In this document: one piece after another, positions 22,424 to 34,453 of the stretch
How positions within the stretch are numbered: the first letter of the stretch is position 1
Layout: the number at the start of each line of letters is the position of its first letter
From: Bagarius yarrelli
Lineage: Eukaryota > Chordata > Actinopteri > Siluriformes > Sisoridae
NCBI GenBank assembly: GCA_005784505.1
Contig: VCAZ01000025.1
Coordinates: 2,728,501 to 2,792,500, forward strand
Reading direction: 5' to 3'
Length of the DNA stretch: 64,000 nucleotides
The notes under the pieces: model-generated
What the model was told of the DNA's origin: nothing
Database searches by the model: none
Seen by the model: only the letters and a program-made list of their open reading frames with translations
Made by a program: the position numbers and the translations under genes

Positions 22424-23442
22424 GTAAGTGCTTAATTCGCACATCTCTGTGCTTGATTGCCCCAGGGCTGGCTTCTTTAACGGAATACTGATTGGGGGGA
22501 AAATGGAATTAGTCTTTTAACCTCGACTTAGCTCATGAAAAGGTCTCATTGAGCATTGATATGGTAATAGAAGGCACCTGAAATAGCTGTGCAGCTGTGC
22601 TGTTGCCATGGCAATATACCAAAGGGTGTCCGAACTTGCCTGAAAAGTGCATGTAAATTGCAAAGAGTTGAACCAAAGCGCAGAGACTCATAATCAGTAT
22701 TCAGTCAAGGACTAGTCTTAATGCAAAATGGATTTAGCAAGGTGTCTGCAGGGAGAGGGGAGCTACTGTCATTCTGCACACTGTGTGTGTGTCTCATCCT
22801 GTTCAAACAAAACGCCATGTTCAAGGTTTTAAAAAATGGCGCAACTGTCTAAGAACTTTGTGTCCAGCATTGTCAAACCGTCAGCTCGAAGCTCAATGAT
22901 AGCACAGCCATCGGTATCTGTTGATCAGACTGATGCTATGAATAACAAAGCGGTTAGCACTGTTCAGACACGTTCAGACGCCCTGTGATTTCATTAAAAG
23001 TTGCCCTGTCTGTCTTTACACATCTCAAAGGAAGCATTTGTCACCTTGCATTCCTACCAGCAGCAACGTCATCGAATTATTGCTATATATCAATTCTTAA
23101 TAAGAGCTGGAACTTGCTGTTTAAAGTGGGCGGAGTTCTTATTAGCAACGCAAGGTGCGCAACGCAAAGTTGCTTTAATTTACGGGAAATAAAAATACAT
23201 CAGCACGTACCCTCAGTCTTAAATAACCTTCTTAGGGTTTTTGGCTCAGTGTACTTATGTACTTAAACCACTCAGACAATTAGTAAGTTTATGTGTTTGA
23301 AAAAAAAAGACAAAACTGCGATGTTATAACTATTGCTATTACTATTTAATTTTATTATTTAAAAAAATCATTGAAATTTATTTTAAAAAATTTATTGCCA
23401 GAATTTTGCCTTGTTAGAAAGTGTATTTTGCAGCACCTATAG

Positions 23443-23629
23443 CAGGGGTGGGCAATCTTGGTCCTGGAGGGCCGGTATCCTGCAGAGTTTAGCTCCAACT
23501 TTCCTCAATACACCTACCTTCAAGTTTCAAGTTTACCTAGCAAGATCTTGATTAGTTGGTTAAGGTGTGTTTAATTAGGGTTGGAGATAAACTCTGTAGG
23601 ACCTCCAGGACTGAAACTGCCCACCACTG
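23443..23629. mobile_element. hAT-type MITE with 8-bp target duplication
   Basis: 187-bp element from 'caggggtgggcaatcttggtcctggagggcc' to 'ggacctccaggactgaaactgcccaccactg'; the ends are inverted repeats. Both flanks are ACCTATAG (23435-23442 and 23630-23637), a perfect 8-bp duplication as made by hAT transposases. No coding capacity. Confidence 0.93.
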
Positions 23630-24114
23630 ACCTATAGCCTAACCAGTTAAACAGCTCTAAATTATGCTAACTGTCTAAATAATGATCATCGTATAGCACA
23701 TTACAAATATATTGTTGCTGGTGTGAATAAGAAATTCGCTTCTCCTGTGATGGTTGATATCATGCAGGACTGAGGTAATTTTCAGGAATTGGCTGCAGAT
23801 AAAAGACATATTTTTTTTGCCATGCAGTGTGAACGGGTCTGTGTCATGTGTTTGTGCACATACCAAATACATTGTCCAACAGATGCAGTAAGGGATCATG
23901 GGAGTCATTGGGCATTGTTGTGTACCCCACTGTCCTTACACACTCATTCGTCTTGTGGAAAAAAGATTTGGAATTACATGGTACATGTATTCATTATTGT
24001 GCTGCTGTTGGCAGTCAGCTGTTTAGTGTTATTTGTTTGTGTATAATTTATTCACCTGCTGAGATGACCTCAGGCTTTTTGTGGCTATCTCTAGTGCCAG
24101 ATTTCTCTCAAGCT

Positions 24115-24135
24115 TCTCTCTCTCTCTCTCTTTCT
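24115..24135. repeat. (TC)n short microsatellite
   Basis: Short pyrimidine repeat 'tctctctctctctctctttctctc'. Confidence 0.75.
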
Positions 24136-24777
24136 CTCGCACCCTTTTTGTATTCAGTCTCTCTGCATAGACCATTATAGAGCATTTTAAGACTATTTTG
24201 TCGATTAAGGTCAGACAAAAAAAATAGGTTTTATTTTTTTTAGTCCCCTTTTCACCAGATAAGAATTGGCTCACATGTCAGGACCAGGAGCACAACGAAG
24301 CAATAAAAAGAGCAACACATGGTGGAAAACAGCAGGTACTTAAAACAAAAACCGAACCATAAAGCCCAAACCCTTGACACTATAGTCCGCTCCAGCGGTG
24401 CTATAGGGGGTTTATGGTTCTGATCTATATTTAATAAGAAGGCTCATCTAGGATTTCATTTAGGTCAATAAGTGTCATGACTACGGCATTGACATAATAT
24501 AGTTGCATGAAATGTAAAGAGATAAAGTTTATTGATTGAACAGAAAAAAACGGAATGCTTTTTATTTTTCATAAATAGTTTTTAAAGATGTTTTTATCTG
24601 CTATCTGCTGGGTTGTTAATTGGAAATGTAAGCCCGGTATTGTCAAGACACTAATTGGGCCCATGAGCCCAACAGCTGTCTGCTGGGGTATACAAAGAGG
24701 AGCGTTTTATTGTGCTGAAATGTGTTTGTAACAAATCTGGTAACAACATAGAATAAGATTATACTAAAATAATAAAT

Positions 24778-24966
24778 TTACATTTACAGCATTTGGCAGA
24801 CGCCCTTATCCAGAGCGACTTACATTTATCTCATTGATACAACTGAGCAATTGGGGGTTAAGGACCTTGCTCAGGGGCCCAGCAGTGGTGCCTTGGTGCA
24901 GCTGGGAATCAAACCTACAATCTTTGGGTTGGTAGTCCAACACCTTAACCATGAGCCACCACTTCC
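24778..24966 (-). repeat. tRNA-derived SINE, common type, near full length
   Basis: One of the best kept copies: 'acatttacagcatttggcagacgcccttatccagagcgacttacatttatctc', 'gagcaattgggggttaaggaccttgctcaggggcccagcagtgg', and the reverse head 'caacaccttaaccatgagccaccacttcc'. Confidence 0.95.
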
Positions 24967-25009
24967 AAATGACAGAAATGCCACATTTCCTTATTGATTA
25001 AGCTATCTA

Positions 25010-25260
25010 TCAGGGGGTGGAAACTGGGTATGACATAGGGGGGTGTAGTTTGGTTAATCAGACATTAAATAATGATACAGATTGGGTAATAATAAAATAG
25101 ACAGCCTAGGTACAACCTAGGACATGTGGATTGGTTAATGACCCAGTGGATGTAGTTTGGTTAAGCACACAGGAATTACAGATTGGGTTATGATACAGGG
25201 GGTATATAATTGGTATGACATAGTAGATATAGACTGGGTAATGATTCATGATATTCTGAA
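25010..25260. repeat. Degenerate minisatellite, 'gattgggtaatgatacagggg' type
   Basis: At least seven imperfect copies of a ~30-40 bp unit with core 'a(g/c)attgggtaatgata' or 'tagtttggttaa', for example near 25070, 25085, 25130, 25155, 25185 and 25225. Similar words return at 25750-25870 on the far side of a SINE and a tetranucleotide repeat. Confidence 0.6.
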
Positions 25261-25299
25261 ATCATTCAGGAATCATTTAGGAATCAAGTCCTATATCAT

Positions 25300-25460
25300 A
25301 CTGACTGACTGGTTGACTTACTGACTTACTGATTGACTGATTGACTGACTGACTGTTTGACTGACTGTTTGACTGACTGACTGATTCACTGACTGATTCA
25401 CTGACTGACTGACTGACTGACTGACTGATTGACTCACTGACTGTTTGACTGACTGATAAT
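25300..25460. repeat. (GACT)n imperfect microsatellite
   Basis: About 40 tandem 'gact'/'gatt'/'gttt' four-base units. The reverse strand gives an accidental SVSQ-repeat open frame that is not a gene. Confidence 0.95.
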
Positions 25461-25517
25461 ATAATATTAATATTCTAAAGTTTGTGGCCAGAATGACATG
25501 AAAATAGCTACAAATTG

Positions 25518-25685
25518 GGTAAGGTGTTGGACTGCTAATTAGAAGATCGGGGTTCGATTCCCAGCACCACCAAGCTGCCATCACTGGGCCCCCTGAGCAA
25601 GGCCCCTAACCCCCAATTGCTCAGTTGTATAAAAGAGATGTAAGTCATTCTGTATAAGGGCGTCTACCAAATGCCATACACTGGA
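25518..25685 (+). repeat. tRNA-derived SINE, common type
   Basis: Head truncated ('gggtaaggtgttggactgctaattagaagatcggggttcgattcccagcaccacc'); body and 3' end 'gtaagtcattctgtataagggcgtctaccaaatgcc' complete. Confidence 0.95.
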
Positions 25686-25923
25686 GATGCAACATAAACA
25701 CAAAAGACAAAAGGAGTAACATTATGGCACACAGATCAGATAAATATAAGGGTAACAGACTGGGTAGCAGCATGAGCTACATACAGATACACCGTTTATA
25801 AAGTTTGTTAGAGATTCCAGATTAAGTAACAACATGTGGACTGCAGTCCGAGTAACAACACAGAAAGTTCCCAGTACACAGATTGCAATATGGAGCTTGG
25901 GATGCATCAAAAGAAGGTCCTGG

Positions 25924-25970
25924 GATCCACTGACCTATTTGGCATGAGAATAAAAAAAGGTCAGTGGATC
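25924..25970. other. Perfect 13-bp inverted repeat (hairpin)
   Basis: GATCCACTGACCT at 25924-25936 and its exact complement AGGTCAGTGGATC at 25958-25970, with a 21-nt loop. No known element recognised around it. Confidence 0.85.
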
Positions 25971-27184
25971 TCAGCCGGGCATCTAGTAACAAATTTTTGG
26001 ATTGATAATGCATATATACAGTCAAGTGTGTGGAGCAGGGCTGCAATTATATTAGAAGATTGTGAAATGAGTTATGTTAATGCTGCTTTTCAGATTGTTG
26101 TGCTTTGCATTCCACGGTTGCACGAATTCTCTGTAAAGCCTTTCGAAAAAGCTATTTCTGCCATGCAGGAAAATTTCTCTCTTATCATCTGTACTGTATA
26201 TGTGAAGCAGATAGAGCCACTGTACAGGAACTGAAAATGTGTACACGTGGATAAGGTAGTGGATGTATTTGCCTCTGTATCTCTGGATTTCTCCATCCCC
26301 ACGTCAAACCCTCCTTTTATTTCTGACTTCCTTTTTTTTTGTGGTATTTGAGGATCAATCATGTAATTTTAATAAGTGATTGCCCCCATTCAATAGTGTC
26401 TTTTATTCCGGAAAATTGCTGAGAAATGATTGCAGAAGTAAAGGAGGGAGAAAGATCAAGAGGAAGCTTGTGAGAGGATATGATTCACTCTTCAGGCTAA
26501 CGGTAAGAAAAAGAGGAGGAAGAATATAGAAGCGGCAAGAGATCACAAATGTAAACCTGTGTGTCTACAGCAAAGCTTCAGAAAGTCAAATCATTCATGT
26601 TTTAGGAACTTTTACAACTTTTTACATTGTCTATTTATTTCCTTACTTGATCCTGGTATGAATTTGTAATATGTTGGTGTCTTATTTGGTTTGGCACTGG
26701 ACATACTGTTAACGTGGCGTATCCTGGTAAGAGATGCAGTGAATATGGATGCCAGGCAGAAAAACACCCCAGAACTACCAGTACACTTCGTATAAACATG
26801 CAGGTCTTTGTCTTCACACTTGAACATGTAGTTTCCACTAATATTCAGACCTGCACAATGATTGATTTTTTTTTATTAATAATATATAAATCAACCGGTA
26901 GTATATTTTCCCCAGGTGACCAGATGTTTCTACGGTGAGGATATCAGAGATATTTGAGGAGAATATAAAGCATTGATCTTAATTAAGCACCAGCCGTTAA
27001 GCCTGGGAAAATCAAAAGTGAACAAGAAAAAACCACTAATTTTCTGCTGTCAAATTTATTATAACGTAGCATAAAAGCACAAGAAAACGTAGCCGAAGGA
27101 TTTTTTCAAAAGCTTTATTGTTGCCACTGGCTTGCTTATTAAAGATAAATCTAAATGAAAATTTTCGTTACTTTCTGAATTTAA

Positions 27185-27262
27185 TGTTTCTGTAAAGCTG
27201 CTTTGTGTCAGTGTCCATTTGTTAAAAACATTTTTATAATTAAAAATGAATTGAATTAACAG
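27185..27262 (+). repeat. Tail of the 'gaattgaatt' repeat
   Basis: 'ctgtaaagctgctttgtgtcagtgtccatttgttaaaaac...aatgaattgaatt' matches the 3' end of the repeat at 20725 and 52720. Confidence 0.65.
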
Positions 27263-27657
27263 TTAAGTATGGACAAATGAAAAAAAAAAAGACAAATGAT
27301 CAAAAAGCTAATAGACATTTTATTTCTGCTCGATTTTGTCGACTCTGACTCCTTAACTCCGCTCAGTATGTACCATGCACTCTTCCTGGATTAAAACCAA
27401 CTAAAGTGTCTAGTTTGGGTTTGTACTGTATTGTGTAATCTAACTCCTTTAGATGATTTCTTACTGTTGTCTGGACTAAATTTATAGTGACATGATATTG
27501 TTTAATTTATTACTTATTCGGGAATTAAAAATAGAAAAACTTGCTAGCATTTTTAGGTGCTAAGCTAAGCTAAGCTAATCTTTTCCACGCTGGACTGCAA
27601 CTTTCTGTCTGTGTTGATTTAAAGAAGTAGGTTGCGCAGTTCACGATCAGCTGTAGT

Positions 27658-27676
27658 ATATATATATATATATATA
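27658..27676. repeat. (AT)n microsatellite
   Basis: Short alternating AT run. Confidence 0.85.
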
Positions 27677-27899
27677 CTTCTTCACAATTGGCTTTGGGTT
27701 GGTGTTTTCTCCTACCAACACCACATTGTAGCGACTCGGTCATTCCAAGAGCAAAACACAGACACACATAGACGGACAGGTGATAAAAAAAATTGCTCTT
27801 TTATTAACAATAAAATAAATGCGCTCTCTTTAAGTAGTGCAGTAAGAGGCAGTAAGAGCTTCCTCGGCTCTACAGAGATCCAGATCTAACAGCAAGAGG

Positions 27900-28165
27900 A
27901 TTCCAGCATGAAGACCTGACCTCAACCTCATTGAATCCGTTTGGGATGAACTGAAACGCTGGCTGCTTCTCAGATCTTCTCACTAAACATCACCTTACTA
28001 ATGTAGCTCCTGTGACTGAACCAGCACAAATCCCTACAACTTTCTTTTAAAAAAAAATCCAGCTAAAACCCTCCTCAGAACCATACAGGTTGTTATAGGA
28101 GCGAAACAGGATTTAATGTGATGCTTAAAAAAAAAAGCCCACATGGATATGATGATGAAAAAGGC
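27900..28165 (+). repeat. 16457-type dispersed repeat, 3' half
   Basis: 'ccagcatgaagacctgacctcaacctcattgaatccgtttgggatgaactgaaacgctgg', 'cttactaatgtagctcctgtgactgaac' and 'gcccacatggatatgatgatg' are in the order usual for this common teleost repeat. Confidence 0.7.
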
Positions 28166-29343
28166 TCCATAAAAGTTTGGCAGTATCATGTATGAATAAA
28201 AAGATGGCCAGCATTGCAATAGGAATCCAGTATAAATCTCCTATATAACGTTGCCGTAATGCTGCATGAATATTCCTGACATATTAATTACTGAAAACGC
28301 CATATATTTTAACAAGATGGCTGCACCTCATTTGCGACCTTATCACACAGAAAAGCTGATACAAGACAAGATAAACGGGCTTAAGTTCAAGGCCAGAAAT
28401 CTGCATTCCGATGGTTACATCATTCTGATTATGGCTCATGGTTAATTGTTATGACATGCAAGCTTGAGACTCAGGTAATGTTCTTGTAGATAGGAGGTGA
28501 TATTGATTTTTGAATGCTCATGACTTGATTGAGTAATTGTTTGATCGTACACGGTTTGAGTTTTAATTAGAATCGCGAACGGAAAATAATGTAATCAGCT
28601 GTTTAGTCAGCGATTTTTTATCGGCTGCAATTATGACGAGACTGTGTTTTCAGGGGGGGGCGGGGGTTCTTAAATAATGCACATTAAACGGTAAGAAAAC
28701 AATGGGTTGTTCACATATCTTGCTTAATGTCGTTTTTTCAAGACGACATAAAAACATCGCAGTTTCTCAGAATGCTGCAAAAGCACGCAGACTACGTTCC
28801 AGGAAATAACCAATCAGCTTCCTGATCTGTATCGTTTCACTAAAACCTCAGCGGTAGAATGGAGGAGCAGCTCAATATTCGATGTTATTTCTTTTCCTAG
28901 TAATATAAATTTTGTAGCAGAGTCACAGCAAGAGTAAAAAATCCATTGCTGTAATTTCCTTGTTGTAATGCGGAGCACAGCTGATGGTCGCTTAGCAAGC
29001 GCAAGTGACCGAGCGCAGCGCATCTGGCATTTTCCACACGGTTTTGGGTGCAATATGTGAACAGGACAATTTTAATATATAGTGCTTTTAGAAATTGTCC
29101 CATGTCCACAAAACTGATTGTTCTGATGATGACTGTCGGGGAATCTGCCGGAAAACAGTGTATTTAATACATTTCTAATGATTTTAACTTTGTATATAAA
29201 ATGTTATAGTTGATCTTTTGTTCATAAATAATTTAACATATGTTAAATATTCACTCGTGTAACGTCAGTATAAATTGATAAAAAAGACCAGTTCGTTCAC
29301 ATTAATGAACTCTCCCTTTCACCCTGATAAAAAAGCGTGCACG

Positions 29344-29366
29344 TGTGTGTGTGTGTGTGTGTGTGT
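29344..29366. repeat. (GT)n microsatellite
   Basis: About 11 GT units. Confidence 0.9.
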
Positions 29367-29936
29367 AAACCTAACGTAAAATGGATCTCATCATTATCCG
29401 AGTAAAGGGTGTGATTATAAAATCATTTCTTTTCTATAGCTGTGCAGTATATATTCAGGTGCAGTTGTGTAACCGGGGGGGGGGGATTGGGGGGGCGCTT
29501 ATAAGTATGAGCATTAGCATCATTTTTGAATTCATTATATATTTTTTACCATACTGTAAATTCCTTTTCTGCTGAAGCCTTCAAGGTTACAAATGACTAT
29601 CGAAACGTACCCTTTCCTCAAGTTTCGTCTAACACAGTGCAGATCCAGTTCCAGAGCTTCAGTTAGCACTCACAATATAAAAGAAAATAAATGTGATCTC
29701 AGTGATTTTGACTGGGGTGGAAACTGCTGATCTCTCCGGATTTTTCCCCCACAACAGTCGCTAAATTTTACACAGAATAATAGACTGTTCCATGTTCTGC
29801 AAACAGGAAAGCTTTTTTTTGATTAAAGATGTCATGGCAGAATGACCAGATTTGTTGGAGCCGAAAGGAAGGCTAGGTTAACACAGATAAGCACTTTTTA
29901 CAATCGAGATGGTGAGAAACAGAATACACCAGAATA

Positions 29937-31085
29937 CACCAAGTCCCCTTTACGTCTATAGCGCTTTTTAAACAGATAAAGATTGTGTCAAAGCAGCTTT
30001 ACAGAATCTAATTAAATAAGACAATACAGTGAGCACTTACTAAAAACACTGTCAATTAAAAGCCCCCCACTAAGCAAACCAGAGGAAGGGCTGGACAATA
30101 TGGCCAAATTTTTATATCACGATATATTTATTTAATTTCGGTCACTAAGATATAATTCCGATATCAATATGAATATTAGAAAAGCCTCAGAAAAACTGCA
30201 GAAGGGGGTCTGTACCTCCAAACATCTGAAAAATTAATTTTCCAAGACTATAAAACCTTTTATAAAACTATATAATATTTCAGAAATTAAAAATGCTACA
30301 AATAAATTTATTTTCACCTTAAAATAACCACTAAAATAGAGCCGAATCTACCAAATCCTATAATCAGCGACTCATTTTTAAGCATGTCATGTATACAAAT
30401 AGTGTCACAGCCAGACATTTACCTAAAAAGCATTGCATGTGTGTGTTTTAAGTAAAACACACACATTTGTGCGATTTTTCCTTCATAAGTTAAGGAGTAA
30501 CATAGCCAGAAATTCATGCACTGTTTTAGCATAAAAGCTAAGGCGCTGTGCGAGGATAGACGGCATTAATAAGATTATCTTTATTACCGATTCAAGGCTT
30601 CAAGCCCTCAAGCACTACAATCTTGAGTCTGTATCTGCCGCCCACAGCTGTGTGCACACATCCCGAAACCCTGGGAGATCTAAGATTCGGCTGTTTTGTG
30701 CAATGCATTGGTCTGCGTGCAGCAGATCTCACTTAGCAGCCATGTTAAATAGAGCTCGGCAGAGTGAGCGGGGCAAATGAGAGGGCGGAGTTACACTATG
30801 CAAGTAGTCAATTGTGTTCTGCTCTTTCTGAGGGTTGTGCCCTAAACATCATTCAGTGACGAATACTGTGATGTATATCGAAATATCCGAAATGTGATTA
30901 AAAATCATATGACTGTTATTAAACAAAGTTCTATTGCGATATATATTGATATTGAATTATTGTCCAGCCCCAGTCAGAGGTGACAAAGGATAGAAACCAA
31001 AACTCCATCGGTGACAAAATAGAGAGCAAAACCTGGGTGGAAACCAGACTCAGTCGGGGGATCAGTTCACTTCTGACCAGACAAA
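29937..31085 (-). repeat. Older 'gaattgaatt'-type repeat split by an hAT element
   Basis: Left piece: 'agtcccctttacgtctatagcgctttttaaacag...ttgtgtcaaagcagctttacag'. Right piece: 'cagaggtgacaaaggatagaaaccaaaactcc...ggaaaccagactc'. Together these are the reverse of the repeat family at 20725 and 52720, interrupted by 30088-30974. Confidence 0.75.
30088..30974. mobile_element. hAT-like non-autonomous element, ~885 bp
   Basis: Starts 'gggctggacaat' and ends 'attgtccagcccc', an exact 12-bp inverted pair, with 'atatcacgatatatt' next to one end and 'gcgatatatattgatatt' next to the other. Flanks CAGAGGAA and CAGAGGTG look like an 8-bp target duplication with two changes. No transposase frame is evident. 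Confidence 0.75.
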
Positions 31086-31874
31086 CCAGCAGGTTAACCA
31101 CACATCAAACATTGGCAACTCTGAGGGTATTATGAACAGTTGGATGAACAGTATCATGATTAAAGAAAAGGTCTATTTTTCTTATCAAACTTGTCAAAAA
31201 AGGTTGATTCCCCAGTTTTGGGGAGCATGGTGTGAGTTCCATGTTTGGGTAAAGTCGGAATATTTGGAAAAATGATTGTGTGCCGCTAATGGAAAAGCTT
31301 GCTGTTATTCCTTCCAGCGAAATGAAAATTAGAGATCGGTAATGTGGTGAGCGATGGTGCATGGCTCGGGTCTCATGCTTGGAGAAACTGATTTGCAGGT
31401 ATTAAATCTTAATCAAGCCAGCAGAGAGCAAACCATGAATAAATAAAGCACTGTAGGCTTACTGGGGCTACAGGCAGTGACCTTTCATTTATCTACAGCA
31501 TTTCAAGGACCCCATCCCCCTTCTCCGTACTTCTTCCTCAATCCTTTCCTACTTTCACTTCTATCCCCTCTTATTCAGGATTTTACTCTAAGTGAAATGT
31601 TTTTTTTCCAGCTGTAGATAAGAGCTAGCTCTCGTCTGAAAAGCCTCTCGTGGTGAAGAATCGTCAATGGTCTTACTGCTTTAATTCAGCTTTACGGTGT
31701 ACAATTTCTGGCCTCATTTTGTATCACGGAACATAATTTTTGAAACCATAATATGACGTGTTGACTTTGAGCTAATTTTAGTGCATTGTAACGAGACGAG
31801 AGCTGTAAAAAAATTCTGATGCATATGTTATAGCCACTAAAAAACGAATGGTACTGTGAGTGATTCTGAAAAGG

Positions 31875-32047
31875 GGAAGTGGTAGCGCAGTGGTTTAAGT
31901 GTTGGATTGCTAACCGGAAAACTGTGGGTTAATTCTCAGCACCACCAAGTTAACACTGTTGGGCCCCTGAGCAAGGCCCTTAACCCCCAATTGCTCAGTT
32001 GTGTAAATGAGATAAATGTAAGTCGCTCTGGATAATAGCATAAATTT
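31875..32047 (+). repeat. tRNA-derived SINE, common type
   Basis: 'ggggaagtggtagcgcagtggtttaagtgttggattgctaaccggaaaac', 'gttgggcccctgagcaaggcccttaacccccaattgctcagttgtgtaaatgagataaatgtaagtcgctctggata'. Confidence 0.95.
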
Positions 32048-32155
32048 TAATGGTGATGCAGTGGTTAAGGTGTTGGACAGCTAACTGAAAGATCAGGGTT
32101 CGATTCTCAGCACCATCAAGTTGTCAATGTTGGGCCCCTGAGCAAGACCCTTAAG
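32048..32155 (+). repeat. tRNA-derived SINE, common type, 3' truncated
   Basis: Second of three forward copies in 500 bp: 'aatggtgatgcagtggttaaggtgttggacagctaactgaaagatcagggttcgattctc'. Confidence 0.93.
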
Positions 32156-32306
32156 CCAAAATAAGGACATATGGAATGTTTGGCTGTGGGGATATGCTAA
32201 TTCAGCCACAATATTATTAGTGAGTTTAATCCCTAACTAGGAAGTGGTGTCTCAGTGGTGAAGGTGTTGGAATGGTAATTGGAATATCAGGGTTCGATTC
32301 CCAGCA
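32156..32306 (+). repeat. 151-bp duplicated segment, copy 1
   Basis: Nearly identical to 34454-34605. It joins non-SINE sequence ('ggacatatggaatgtttggctgtgggg...ccacaatattattagtgagtttaatccctaacta') to the head of a SINE ('ggaagtggtgtctcagtggtgaaggtgttggaatgg'). Confidence 0.93.
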
Positions 32307-32353
32307 CCACCAAGTTACCATTGCTGGGCCCCTGAGCAACACCCTTAGCCCCC
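32242..32353 (+). repeat. tRNA-derived SINE, common type, 3' truncated
   Basis: 'ggaagtggtgtctcagtggtgaaggtgttggaatggtaattggaatatcagggttcgattcccagcaccaccaagttacc'. The unusual 'gtgtctcagtggtgaagg' head is shared only with the partial copy at 34539. Confidence 0.93.
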
Positions 32354-32462
32354 TATGAATACATTAAAACACATCGTTTTCTGTCGAAATTTAATAATGA
32401 TGGTCATTTCCTGGATTTTCAATGCAGCATGAAATAAAGATTCCTGCAACAAATAATATTAC

Positions 32463-32612
32463 ACAGCTACACTTTTGGAAGATGTCCTCAGTCAGAGCGA
32501 CTTACATTTATTTCTTTTATACAGCTGGGCAATTGGGGGTTAGGGGCCCTTCTCAGGGGTCCACCAGTAGCAGCTTCAAATTAGCAGTCCCATACCTTAA
32601 CCACTGAGTTAA
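32463..32612 (-). repeat. tRNA-derived SINE, common type
   Basis: Reverse, decayed: 'cagtcagagcgacttacatttatttc', 'gggcaattgggggttaggggcccttctcagggg'. Confidence 0.9.
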
Positions 32613-33865
32613 CACTGTGCTGTAGCGATGTACTGAATGTGTTATTTTATTAATTACCTAATCATTATTTAAAAAATCCTTATCTGTGCTTGTCTTATTT
32701 TTATACACACTTTTGACAGATGAATAAGTGTTGTTGTTTTTTTCACACCCACATCGTTGTCACACCTTAACTACCGGTTATTTGTTATGTTTTTCATCTG
32801 CTAATTGTGATGATTAAGACTACGGCTTGGGATCAGTTTCAATACTTTTTAGGCACTGATTAAATTGCCCCAGTATCTCTTTTTGTTTGTCTCCAAATTT
32901 CAATACCTTAGAGTTTAATCTTGTCAAGGTTGGTTAACTAATAAACATGCACCCAAATTAAATTCTGCTGATTGGCTGTGGCAAGACGTCCCAAAAAACC
33001 CCACTTGTTTATGCCGGTTATGTCTCACACATGTAGTCTAGTCTATTAGCATCTGATCATGTTAAACTCACGTTAAACTAGTTTTTGCTTGGCTGCGTTA
33101 ACAGTTTAGCTTTTATACCTGATATATTGTGTTGTTCCTTTATGGGTTGTTTTGGTACTTTGTGGCTCAGGAGATGTGCCTGTAAAAAAAGACCTGAAAA
33201 AAATAAAACCATAGTTTCTCTGAGTGTATTGTGAAATGTAATTTTATTAAAACCGATCAGTTAAAATTGAAAAAAAGGTATCATTCAGGAACCGGTATGG
33301 AATTCAAGGCACTAAAGTAATTACAAAGCCAGAAGTAATCAATAGCACTGCCGTGCTTATCACCTTCCAGTAATAAGTCTCTGCTTCCTGTCCTCTCATG
33401 ATGGCAGCTTTGTACAGTATGTGTGTCCACGCGCTTAAACGACTCTCTGGTGGTGATCAGAAATGCTGTATTGTATACAGGAACTTAGGTAGCATTTGAG
33501 ATGAACTATATGTCCTTATGAATTCTTAGGATCCCATGTGCAAGGCGACGGAGTGTTAGAGCGACGCACGGCTCCAGTCACTGCTGTCGTGTCCGCTCAA
33601 TTGGTGCTTTTATTAAATCGACTTTGTCTCACAGGGTCAGATTGATTAGTCATGCTTACTGCGATCCCAGACGAGTCTGTTCCTCAGACGTCACCGTGAC
33701 AGGACTGTGTGTCTGCATGTGGGAACGTGCTTAGCAGAAGGCAGCATGCTGTACTGTGAGACTGGAAAAAAATGCAAATTTTTTTCCCTGCATATAAAAC
33801 TTCAAATCAGGATAAAAGAATAATACTCATAAATGCATTAAATGCATCTTTTACATATAGTCACA

Positions 33866-34035
33866 TGGAATGGAAGTTTATCCCAGGGGACTCGAAGCAC
33901 AAGCCAGAGGGCAGGATTTCCAATCCAAAACCAAAGGAAATCCCCAAAGCACAGAGAGAACATTTATTCACACAGGCTGGAGGCAGCAGTCGAACCCCCC
34001 ACGTCCTGGATGTGCAATGCAAGCTATTAAGATAA
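33866..34035 (-). repeat. Degenerate Mermaid-like repeat
   Basis: 'tttatcccaggggactcgaagcacaagcc', 'gagagaacatttattcacacaggctggaggcagcagtcgaaccccc' follow the order of the longer copies at 60832-61145, but much changed. Confidence 0.55.
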
Positions 34036-34453
34036 CCACCAATCAGCTGTGCTTATTGTTATGTACAGTATCTATTACACCTAAAATAACATTCTTACAC
34101 TTGTACTCACAGTATGACTTTACCGAGTTTGTTGTTTAACACCCACTTTTTTAAAATTCAGCTTTAAAATCTCATTTTGTCACATACACAACAGTGCACG
34201 GTACAACATGCAGGAAAATGCTATTCAGACTGGCGGTAAAGTGAGAAAGGTACAGAAACAAATTTATATTGTACGTATAAAATAATAATATGATCACAGG
34301 ATTAGTGCGGAAAATAAATAAATTAAATAAAAAATAAATTAAAAGTGAAATTGGGTGAAATTGTGTCAGTTGGAGTTAAATGCAGTTTATTATAACAAAA
34401 AAAAAAAGGGAAAAAAACACAAAACCTAGAATCTAATCTAACAAAAACAAGAA

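Noticed and set aside
25318..25584. SVSQ-repeat open frame
   Set aside because: Product of the GACT tetranucleotide array and a neighbouring SINE.
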